Source: Immundisolibacteraceae bacterium (GTDB lineage: Bacteria; Pseudomonadota; Gammaproteobacteria; Immundisolibacterales; Immundisolibacteraceae). Taken from it: a stretch of 8,652 nt of DNA. Numbering within the stretch: the stretch's first letter is position 1; every line of letters starts with the position of its first letter. The DNA is taken from assembly GCA_016763355.1 (NCBI GenBank), contig JAESTY010000185.1, forward strand, positions 1-8,652, written 5' to 3'. The notes below the pieces were generated by a model. The model had not been told where the DNA came from. It was given only the letters and a program-made list of their open reading frames with translations, and did no database searches. Positions 1 to 6,011 of the stretch are shown one piece after another. Position numbers and translations under genes: made by a program.

Positions 1-249
1 ATTGAAGGCATGGCTTCCCCTGAAGGGCTGCATCCGTTGCAGAAAGCCTTTCTGGAAGAAACCGCTATGCAGTGCGGAATCTGTACCCCAGGGTTTCTGA
101 TCTCATCTAAAGAGTTACTGAAATCTATACCCAACCCCAGTGAAGAGGAAATTCGCTTCTGGTTGGCCAATAACCTTTGCCGTTGTACTGGTTACGACAA
201 GATCATTAAAGCCGTACAGAAGGCTGCTGCTGTGATGGAGGAAGCTTAA
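1..249 (+). CDS. [2Fe-2S] small subunit of a xanthine dehydrogenase-family molybdenum hydroxylase (5' truncated)
   Basis: The frame is open from base 1 to a TAA at 247-249, so only the C-terminal 82 residues are visible; the family is usually about 150-170 residues long. Seen: a CGIC motif (in MQCGICTPGF) and a CRC motif (in NLCRCTGY), the cysteine pairs that hold the proximal [2Fe-2S] cluster in the helical C-terminal domain of this family. The N-terminal plant-ferredoxin-like domain with the second cluster must lie before base 1. In the family this subunit passes electrons between the molybdenum centre and FAD or another acceptor. The next gene, the Mo-binding subunit, starts 2 bases after this stop, which supports one heterotrimeric or heterodimeric enzyme. 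The internal ATG at base 10 is not the true start, because upstream sequence is needed for a complete domain. Confidence 0.93.
   Translation: MEGMASPEGLHPLQKAFLEETAMQCGICTPGFLISSKELLKSIPNPSEEEIRFWLANNLCRCTGYDKIIKAVQKAAAVMEEA
237..243 (+). promoter_or_regulatory. Ribosome binding site of the molybdopterin-binding subunit
   Basis: GGAGGAA lies inside the last codons of the small-subunit gene, with its core about 10 bases before the ATG at 252. It supports that ATG and suggests translational coupling of the two subunits. Confidence 0.6.
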
Positions 250-251
250 TC

Positions 252-2543
252 ATGAATGCGCCAACAACACCCCCACCCGTAAGAACTGAATTTGATGTCA
301 TCGGCACCACGCCGATCCGTAAAGATGGCGAAGAGAAGGTAACCGGTGCTGCACTGTTTGGTGATGATATTCACCTGCCAGGCATGCTCCACGGTGCCAT
401 GCTGCGTAGCCCGCACCCACATGCCCGTATTATCTCTATCGATAAAAGCAAAGCCGAGGCTCTTAAAGGTGTGCGTACCGTTATTATCGGTGCTGACATG
501 CCAACCCTGAGCGCCACTATTGTTGCCGCTGGAGAAGGCGGCGAAGTTAACATGCAGGATATCGCTGACAACTGTATGGCTCGTGACAAGGTTTTTTATG
601 ACGGTCACGTCCTTGCAGCGGTTGCCGCAGACAATAAGCACATAGCTGAAGCAGCCTGTGCGCTGATCGAAGTCGAGTATGAATTACTTACCCCAGTGTT
701 GAATGTTCACGATGCGGTCGCCGAAGGTGCGCCTGTATTGCATGAAGACTACACCCCGGGTGCCTTCCTGTTCCCAACTCAGAAAGCCCTGCCAAACGCA
801 GGCCGTCTGTTTATGGAGCATGGCGATGTCGATGCTATTTTTGAAACCTGCGATCATGTCATCGAGCGTGAGTTCACCACTAAGGCGGTTCACCAGGGCT
901 ATATTGAACCCCATATCAGTACCGCAGTCTGGACCAGCGAAGACACCCTGACGATTCATACCACTACCCAGGGTGCGTTTGCCATTCGCGATTTCATGGC
1001 CAGTTTCATGAATATGCCCATGAGCAAAATCAAGGTCATACGGATGGAAATTGGTGGCGGGTTTGGCGGCAAAGACGTGGTTTATATTGATTCTTTGGCT
1101 GCAGTGATGGCCAAACGCACGGGTCGCCCAGTGAAGATTTTCATGAGTCGCAGCGAAGTGCTACGCGGCACTGGCCCAAGTCCTGAAACCTACATCAAAA
1201 TTAAATTGGGTTGTAACAACGAAGGCCAGTTGTTGGCAGCTGATCTTTACCTGCTGTTCGAAGCCGGCGCTTATCCTGGTGGCCCGATTGCGCCAGGTAC
1301 CATGTGTGCGCTGACCCGTTACAACGTTCCGAATGTGCGTCTCGATGGCTATGACGTATTTTTGAATAAACCTAAAATGAAGCCTTATCGGGCACCGGGT
1401 GCGACCCAGGCCAATTTCGCTGCTGAATCCGCGATTTCTGATTTGGCGGAGCTTGCCGGGATCGATCCGATTGATTTCCGTCTGACCAATGCGCTTAAGC
1501 CTGGTGACATGATGCCTATGGGCTTTCCATGTCCGCCGCTGGGCAGTATCGAAATGCTCAATGCCATCAAAACTCATCCTCACTACACCGCTCCGCTTGA
1601 AGGTGAAAACCGCGGCCGTGGCATCTCTTATGCCTTCTGGTTTGGTGCCGGGCTGGGTTCCAGTGCAGAAATTCGCTGTAACGCCGATGGCACCATTAAT
1701 TTGACCACGGGTAGTGCGGATTTAAGTGGTACCCGAACCACACTCGGAATGCAGGCCGCTGAAGAACTGGGTCTGGATCATGACCTGTTCACCACGACGG
1801 TCGGCGATACCGATTCAGTGGGCTACACCTTCCAGTCGGTGGGTAGTCGTACCACCTTCGCAACGGGTATTGCGGTTATTTCAGCCTGTAACAAGCTGCT
1901 TGATCAGATGAAAACCCGAGCAGGCATGGAGTGGGAAGTCGAAGGTTCTGAAGTGGATTACGCCAAGGGCGTGTTCTCACTGAAAAGTGATTCGAGCAAA
2001 ACCCAGGCGTTTGGTGAAATTTGTGCCAAAGCTGATCATACCGGTGGACCGATTATTGCGGATGAGTCTGAATTACCAGAAGGTGTGGGGTTCCAGATCT
2101 CTGCGAACATCGTTGATGTTGAAGTTGACGTTGAAACCGGCAAGGTAGACATTTTGCGTTACAGCGCATTGCAGGATGTTGGTAAAGCGGTTCATCCTCA
2201 TTTTGTCGAAGGGCAGATGCAGGGTGGCACGGTTCAGGGCATCGGTTGGGCGATGAACGAAGAGTACTTCTACGATGAGAAGGGCATTTTGCGTAACCCA
2301 ACCCTGCTTGACTACCGGATGCCGACTAGCCTCGACGTGCCGAACATCGACTGCACCATTCTGGAGACCCCAAATCCGGGTCACCCTTATGGGGTTCGCG
2401 GTGTTGGTGAAGTGCCTATTGTGGCGCCACCTGCTGCACTGCGCGATGCCATCAAAAACGCCATTGGCGTAAGCATGATGGAACTGCCAATGAAACCTGG
2501 TAACGTGCTTAAAGCTATTTGGGCTAAAGAAGGTAAGTCCTGA
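252..2543 (+). CDS. Molybdopterin-binding large subunit, xanthine dehydrogenase / 4-hydroxybenzoyl-CoA reductase family
   Basis: This 763-residue protein has the full family length. Seen in order: an N-terminal a/b-hammerhead region (about residues 20-145, beginning PIRKDGEEKVTG), then HQGYIEP (214-220), GGGFGGKD (268-275), PYRAPGATQ (378-386), a Gly/Thr-rich segment near 486-535, QMQGGTVQGIGWA (655-667) and GVRGVGE (714-720). The last glutamate, E720, matches the conserved catalytic base of molybdenum hydroxylases. The family binds Mo-molybdopterin (often the cytosine dinucleotide form) and catalyses hydroxylation with water, or reductive dehydroxylation in 4-hydroxybenzoyl-CoA reductase. 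The overall pattern feels closest to HcrA-like proteins, but the substrate cannot be read from sequence. The VAYRCSFR loop of Mo-Cu CO dehydrogenase is absent, so CoxL is unlikely. No FAD subunit lies downstream; it may be upstream of the window or missing. The ATG has a good Shine-Dalgarno, and the gene follows the Fe-S subunit by 2 bases. Confidence 0.93.
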   Translation: MNAPTTPPPVRTEFDVIGTTPIRKDGEEKVTGAALFGDDIHLPGMLHGAMLRSPHPHARIISIDKSKAEALKGVRTVIIGADMPTLSATIVAAGEGGEVNMQDIADNCMARDKVFYDGHVLAAVAADNKHIAEAACALIEVEYELLTPVLNVHDAVAEGAPVLHEDYTPGAFLFPTQKALPNAGRLFMEHGDVDAIFETCDHVIEREFTTKAVHQGYIEPHISTAVWTSEDTLTIHTTTQGAFAIRDFMASFMNMPMSKIKVIRMEIGGGFGGKDVVYIDSLAAVMAKRTGRPVKIFMSRSEVLRGTGPSPETYIKIKLGCNNEGQLLAADLYLLFEAGAYPGGPIAPGTMCALTRYNVPNVRLDGYDVFLNKPKMKPYRAPGATQANFAAESAISDLAELAGIDPIDFRLTNALKPGDMMPMGFPCPPLGSIEMLNAIKTHPHYTAPLEGENRGRGISYAFWFGAGLGSSAEIRCNADGTINLTTGSADLSGTRTTLGMQAAEELGLDHDLFTTTVGDTDSVGYTFQSVGSRTTFATGIAVISACNKLLDQMKTRAGMEWEVEGSEVDYAKGVFSLKSDSSKTQAFGEICAKADHTGGPIIADESELPEGVGFQISANIVDVEVDVETGKVDILRYSALQDVGKAVHPHFVEGQMQGGTVQGIGWAMNEEYFYDEKGILRNPTLLDYRMPTSLDVPNIDCTILETPNPGHPYGVRGVGEVPIVAPPAALRDAIKNAIGVSMMELPMKPGNVLKAIWAKEGKS

Positions 2544-2831
2544 TTGGCAACTGCTGAAAAATTACTGCTGGTTCACCGGGTTAATATCCCGGGGACCATG
2601 CGTTACCTCAGTGGTGGCGAAGAGTGGATAGAGGTTGAAGGCAAAAGCGTGCGCCAGATTATGCGTAACCTGGATAAAATCCATCCGGGTTTTCTGGACA
2701 AGCTAATGATCGACGACCGTATGGCTCCAGGAGTTGCAGTAGCCGTAGATGGTGTGGTTACTAATGCACTGTTGGTGCCGCTCAAGCAGTCATGTGAGCT
2801 ATTTTTTATCCCTGCCATTGGTGGTGGATAG
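2544..2831 (+). CDS. MoaD/ThiS-family ubiquitin-like sulfur-carrier protein
   Basis: A 95-residue protein that ends in PAIGGG. The exposed C-terminal Gly-Gly, preceded by a hydrophobic strand (ELFFIPAI), is the hallmark of MoaD/ThiS beta-grasp sulfur carriers, where the tail is adenylated and converted to a thiocarboxylate. Also typical are an N-terminal strand followed by P-x-x-R (VNIPGTMRYLSGG) and a central VxVNG-like VAVDGVVTN. The start is the TTG at 2544, with AAAGAAGG at 2526-2533 as a probable Shine-Dalgarno. The next ATG (2598) would delete the first conserved strand. The TTG directly abuts the stop of the Mo-subunit gene and is in the same frame. Given its neighbours, it probably serves molybdopterin synthesis or maturation for this enzyme. 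A role in another thiocarboxylate pathway is possible. No MoeB/ThiF-like activator is visible in the window. Confidence 0.82.
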   Translation: MATAEKLLLVHRVNIPGTMRYLSGGEEWIEVEGKSVRQIMRNLDKIHPGFLDKLMIDDRMAPGVAVAVDGVVTNALLVPLKQSCELFFIPAIGGG

Positions 2832-2860
2832 TCAGCAGCGCTAAGCGGTTTGAACATAGA

Positions 2861-2890
2861 AAAGCCCCGAATTTTCCGGGGCTTTTTTTT
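2861..2890 (+). terminator. Intrinsic terminator of the molybdenum enzyme operon
   Basis: A 9-bp perfect stem (2861-2869 with 2877-2885) and a 7-base loop are followed by a run of eight T (2883-2890), starting 29 bases after the MoaD-like stop. On the minus strand the same hairpin is followed by only about four T, so it may also weakly terminate the converging operon that ends at 2946. Confidence 0.9.
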
Positions 2891-2896
2891 GTCTCA

Positions 2897-2926
2897 GTTT
2901 TGATGTTTTGATGTTTTGATGTTTTG
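2897..2926. repeat. Short tandem repeat, 8-bp unit GTTTTGAT, 3.75 copies
   Basis: Three exact copies of GTTTTGAT (2897-2904, 2905-2912, 2913-2920) and a partial fourth (2921-2926) sit between the terminator and the 3' end of the adenylate-forming enzyme gene. The repeat is intergenic and does not overlap a coding region. Confidence 0.9.
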
Positions 2927-2945
2927 GCGTTTAGGCATGGAGGAC

Positions 2946-4295
2946 TTACAGGCGGCTAATAAAGTCCTCGAACTTTTCTCCAGGCTTATTCAGGGGTTTG
3001 TGATGGTGCTCGAGGACGATGTTGGCTTCGAACTTAAGCGATTGTGCCAGCTTGTCTGTGAGTAGTTGCTGTTGATCGGCGTTCAGTGGTTCAGCCATCA
3101 CATAATGGCCAATGATCTGCCCACGACTGGTTTGCTCGAGCTGAAACTGCTCGATCGGCGCAACCGATAGCCACAAATCAGCAGGGAAACTTGGCCAATG
3201 CTGGTGTCCGTTGGGCAGCGTGATCATATTGCGCGCCCGGCCGAGGATCTCGGTAAACACGGGTAATCCGCGACCGCATCGGCAGGCTGCGCCAACCCTG
3301 GCGAAATCGCCGATCTCATAACGAATCAAGGGCATCGCAAAGTTGTGCAGGCTGGTAATAACCACCTTGCCTGATTGCCCGGCTTTACAGGGGTCGCCGT
3401 TGGCATTTAGAACCTCTACCAGTAACTGTTCCGACATCACGTGGTAATTGCTTTCATCCTGGGGGCACTGCAGGGCGATATAGCCGACCTCTTCGGCGCT
3501 GTAGATATCCTGTAATGGAACTTGCCAGGCGGCCGCACAAAGTTCGCGTAGCGGGTCCGGCAAACGTTCACCAAAACTGATTGCCGCGCGCAGCCTATTT
3601 AACCTGAGGCCTTTGCGCAGGCTTAGTTGCGCCAATGCCTGCAGGTTACTGGCGTGACTAAGCAGGTAGCCAGGTTGGTGTTCCATCAGCCAATCAAGTT
3701 GCTGCTCGACAGGGGTGGAGATATTCAGGGTGATCGCTGGGCCGGTTTCGAAGCTGGCACTAATCGCTGATCCCCAATCGGGCAACACCTGGTGCTCAAC
3801 GTTGGTTCGGATGGCAGCAAATGTTTGGGTCAGATCACGCTGATGCCAAAGCTGGTCACGTAGGTTACAGCCGCCCCAGAAAAAATGGTTGAGTTCGCTC
3901 TCCCAGCCCAGCAGGGGTGTGCCGGTGCTGCCGGAGGTGGCTAACTCGAGTCGCTGGCCGTGGGCCGGTGGCATTGATGTTGCGGTGATAGCCTTAAGGT
4001 TTTGCTGTAACGCGGAGCGGGTGAGTCTTGGCAGGTCTGCGAACTGTTGTAGAGATAATGGGTAGTTCTGATTCGCTAATAAGCGGAATTCCGCCTGTTG
4101 GCGATACCAGGGGCTTTGCTCAACGGCATGCGTGAGTAGCAGCTGCAGCTGCGCTAACTGCTGTTCAAGCAGCTGCTCAGAGGACCAATATTCAGATTGT
4201 TGGAGCTGAAACTGTAGCGCCAGCATGGAGGCGCCGACCGGTTCACAGATTGCGGGCCAGCTGACGTCAGTGACACCCGAACGAGCTTTTAACAA
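2946..4295 (-). CDS. PaaK/CapK-like adenylate-forming enzyme (phenylacetate-CoA ligase family)
   Basis: From a TTG at 4295 this is 449 residues, close to the usual 430-450 of the family. Seen: the ATP-binding loop TSGSTGTP (about residues 120-127), the acid-activation motif IYSAEEVGYIALQC (264-277), YEIGDFA (326-332), CRCGRGLP (338-345) and GRARN (352-356) before the C-terminal subdomain. The family activates a carboxylic acid as acyl-AMP and may transfer it to CoA or another acceptor; the substrate is not predictable here. The frame stays open up to 4460, but that part overlaps the secreted-protein gene and looks non-homologous. The TTG at 4295 has ACAGG about 9 bases upstream and lies 13 bases after the previous stop. 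The ATG at 4226 is an alternative, but it lacks a Shine-Dalgarno and drops the SWPAI segment, which I recall as common near the N-terminus of such proteins. It is the last gene of a minus-strand operon. Confidence 0.85.
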   Translation of the reverse strand: MLKARSGVTDVSWPAICEPVGASMLALQFQLQQSEYWSSEQLLEQQLAQLQLLLTHAVEQSPWYRQQAEFRLLANQNYPLSLQQFADLPRLTRSALQQNLKAITATSMPPAHGQRLELATSGSTGTPLLGWESELNHFFWGGCNLRDQLWHQRDLTQTFAAIRTNVEHQVLPDWGSAISASFETGPAITLNISTPVEQQLDWLMEHQPGYLLSHASNLQALAQLSLRKGLRLNRLRAAISFGERLPDPLRELCAAAWQVPLQDIYSAEEVGYIALQCPQDESNYHVMSEQLLVEVLNANGDPCKAGQSGKVVITSLHNFAMPLIRYEIGDFARVGAACRCGRGLPVFTEILGRARNMITLPNGHQHWPSFPADLWLSVAPIEQFQLEQTSRGQIIGHYVMAEPLNADQQQLLTDKLAQSLKFEANIVLEHHHKPLNKPGEKFEDFISRL

Positions 4296-4308
4296 TGGTA
4301 ATTGCCTG

Positions 4309-5097
4309 TCACAGCTCGCGTTTGAATGCGGCAATACCGTTGATCTGCTTGGACAGCGCCGGGTTAGTAATGCTAAAGGCAACGCCGGCTTGCTCGCCGT
4401 TTGATCCGGCAATGAAATCGGTGATTTCAGTGGTGCATCCCGGAATACAGAGCACGCCACTGGTGGCTACGGGCTGGTCGGTAGAAAAACCATATTGGTC
4501 GATGGCTAAATCTTTGGCGCTAAAACTGTAAATGCCACTGGCCACCCGCAGTGAAAGTGACACCGTTGCTGAGGTAGCTCCCTCATTTAAGTCAATCGAG
4601 CCGCGAGTCAATAAGGTGATGGAGGTGCCGCCGCCTTCACCGGCGGTGGGGCTAGTATGGCCTCCCAGCAGCGAGAACGTAGCTGCATCGGTCAGGGCCG
4701 TATCCGGAACCTGGCCGGCGATGAACCGAAAGCTATTACGAATTCCCTCCGCACCACTGATGTCATGACCGCTATGCAGGCCAGTGCCACTGGTAATGCC
4801 CCGGGTCCAGCGGCCCCACTTCAAGGTGGCGTGGTGGCCTGAATCATAAACGAGCTCGTTCCAGTCAAGTGAGCCCTGAGAGTCTCGAAAGCCAATTATC
4901 TCGTCTGCGCTGTTGGTGTCGATGGCAGTGCTGATCATTCGGTGCAGTTTCTGCGTATGGCTGTCTTGCTGATAGTCGTGGGCAAAAGCCACGTGGTAAC
5001 TATTGTCAGCGATTTCAGCCGCAGAGGCGGGCACGTATGACAACGGAGCGGTTGCAAGCAGTAGGGGCAGTGACAGCTGCCCTGGGGATTTAGCCAA
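4309..5097 (-). CDS. Secreted protein resembling the transferrin-binding-protein-like beta-barrel domain
   Basis: A 262-residue protein from a TTG at 5097, with GAGGAA at 5104-5109 as a well-placed Shine-Dalgarno. Residues 1-27 look like a Sec signal peptide: Lys3, a hydrophobic core (LSLPLLLATAPLSYV) and a probable ASA/AE cleavage site. The mature part has no cytoplasmic enzyme motif. It contains WGRW (94-97), a segment FIAGQVPDTA (125-134) leading to LLGGHTSPTAGEGGG (143-157), alternating beta-strand sequence, and a C-terminal ITDFIAGSNGEQAGVAFSI followed by INGIAAF. That order resembles the beta-barrel domain seen in TbpB-like lipoproteins and some FecR-associated proteins; this comes from memory of the pattern and is tentative. 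There is no lipobox. Cys217 and Cys221 could form a disulfide. The gene overlaps the upstream membrane-protein gene by 8 bases and ends 13 bases before the adenylating-enzyme start, so all three are probably co-transcribed. Confidence 0.72.
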   Translation of the reverse strand: MAKSPGQLSLPLLLATAPLSYVPASAAEIADNSYHVAFAHDYQQDSHTQKLHRMISTAIDTNSADEIIGFRDSQGSLDWNELVYDSGHHATLKWGRWTRGITSGTGLHSGHDISGAEGIRNSFRFIAGQVPDTALTDAATFSLLGGHTSPTAGEGGGTSITLLTRGSIDLNEGATSATVSLSLRVASGIYSFSAKDLAIDQYGFSTDQPVATSGVLCIPGCTTEITDFIAGSNGEQAGVAFSITNPALSKQINGIAAFKREL

Positions 5098-5773
5098 CCT
5101 GGGTTCCTCGATTAAAAATAGTCGCGAATAGCTTCAATACAACCAGTAACAAAATGATCAAACAGCTCAGCAAGGTGATTGGCGGCATGCCGCCAAACCA
5201 GCTGTCGGGTTGAAACCAGCCGTTCCAGCCGAGCCAGGCAACATGACCGAAGACGATGATCAATGCATAGAAACTTATATTTTGCAGCCGTTGCCAGGTG
5301 GTAGTTGAAAGTGTTTGTTTGATAGATGGAATGGAACCGGCCAGGGGTATTAGCAGCAGGCTCCAGGCTACACCACCAGCCAACATTGACAGCTCGCTGG
5401 TCATGGTTAAAGTGCCATCAAAGTTAAAGAAACTGGTGTAATAAAACATGTTAAAAATCGGCAGCGAAATGGCAATGTGCAGAGTTGCCAGCCAGATCCC
5501 GATTAGGCCAAAGCCTTTTCGGTAATCGATCCAGCTTTGAAATCGACCGGTGATAATGGTCATTGGCCCAATTCCTAAGCTTAGCCCCAGTAGTACCACC
5601 GAACTCCAGCTAATCATCTTGTTACTGACATAGAGCGGAATTCGGTCCACCAGTATGGGGCCAAAATGAACATACCGCAGGTATGCGTATCCTCCGGTAA
5701 CGAGCAAGCTAATCAGGGTCACTAGCAGGCAGGCTTTAACTTGTCGGTTTTCGTGTTGAATTTGGGTATTCAA
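5090..5773 (-). CDS. Ferric reductase-like transmembrane (heme b type) membrane protein
   Basis: A 227-residue hydrophobic protein with about six predicted transmembrane helices, near residues 14-34, 54-75, 87-107, 127-147, 165-184 and 198-220. RKGFGLIGIWLATLHIAI (85-102) and WQRLQNISFYALIIVFGH (160-177) follow the pattern of the ferric-reductase-like/MsrQ-type domain. H99 and H177 would be heme b ligands on opposing helices. Such proteins carry electrons across the inner membrane. No FAD/NAD-binding reductase domain is fused here, so a separate partner would be needed. The start is uncertain: the TTG at 5773 gives a short cytoplasmic lead before helix 1, but no clear Shine-Dalgarno precedes it, and an in-frame TGA lies just upstream (5786-5788). 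It is the first gene of the minus-strand operon and overlaps the secreted-protein gene by 8 bases. Confidence 0.75.
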   Translation of the reverse strand: MNTQIQHENRQVKACLLVTLISLLVTGGYAYLRYVHFGPILVDRIPLYVSNKMISWSSVVLLGLSLGIGPMTIITGRFQSWIDYRKGFGLIGIWLATLHIAISLPIFNMFYYTSFFNFDGTLTMTSELSMLAGGVAWSLLLIPLAGSIPSIKQTLSTTTWQRLQNISFYALIIVFGHVAWLGWNGWFQPDSWFGGMPPITLLSCLIILLLVVLKLFATIFNRGTQVG

Positions 5774-6011
5774 GCGATTACAGATTCATGGCAATGGGTC
5801 ATGGTGGTAGGTTATCAGCAACCAAGCGGTGTCTTAAGCCTCAGGAGAAAAAAGCTCTGGATCTGTATGTTTTGTTCTATTGAACGGGGCGATAGAAAAT
5901 TATTGCATTGGCGTGATGAAGCTAAAGAAGTTGAGGTGAATTTGGTTTACATTGGTTACCGATCTATCGATCTGTAGAGATCAAAACAATAGTAAGTAGA
6001 GGAGAGTTTAG
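5774..6011. promoter_or_regulatory. Divergent intergenic region with candidate operator repeats
   Basis: This 238-base gap separates the divergent minus-strand operon and the amidohydrolase gene, so it should hold both promoters. Seen: a direct repeat of TTGGTT at 5942-5947 and 5952-5957, exactly 10 bases apart. Next to it is an inverted repeat GATCT (5961-5965) / AGATC (5978-5982) with a third GATC at 5969-5972. I found no convincing sigma-70 -35/-10 pair on either strand. A plus-strand open frame through this region shows no recognisable protein. Confidence 0.4.
5999..6005 (+). promoter_or_regulatory. Strong ribosome binding site of the amidohydrolase gene
   Basis: GAGGAGA ends 6 bases before the ATG at 6012, which fixes that start codon. 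Confidence 0.75.

Noticed and set aside
246..641. 131-residue minus-strand open frame opposite the Mo-subunit gene
   Set aside because: It lies entirely antisense to a strongly supported coding region and shows no recognisable domain. The same holds for the other antisense frames at 684-959, 1161-1583 and 2073-2384.
252..2543. Aerobic Mo-Cu CO dehydrogenase large subunit (CoxL)
   Set aside because: The diagnostic VAYRCSFR active-site loop is absent; the equivalent region reads KPYRAPGAT, as in hydroxylases and HCR-type enzymes.
4296..4460. N-terminal extension of the adenylating-enzyme frame up to an ATG-like start at 4460
   Set aside because: It overlaps the end of the secreted-protein gene in another frame, and its sequence (Pro/Ser/Arg-rich) does not look like the family. 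A TTG at 4295 gives the expected length and a Shine-Dalgarno.
4532..4768. Plus-strand frames (4295-4531, 4532-4768, 4657-4842) opposite the secreted-protein gene
   Set aside because: They are antisense to a frame with a signal peptide, a good ribosome binding site and operon-like spacing. They carry no motifs of their own.
5741..5977. 78-residue plus-strand frame in the divergent intergenic region
   Set aside because: It starts inside the membrane-protein gene on the opposite strand, has no clear ribosome binding site, and its Trp/Cys-rich translation resembles no family I know.
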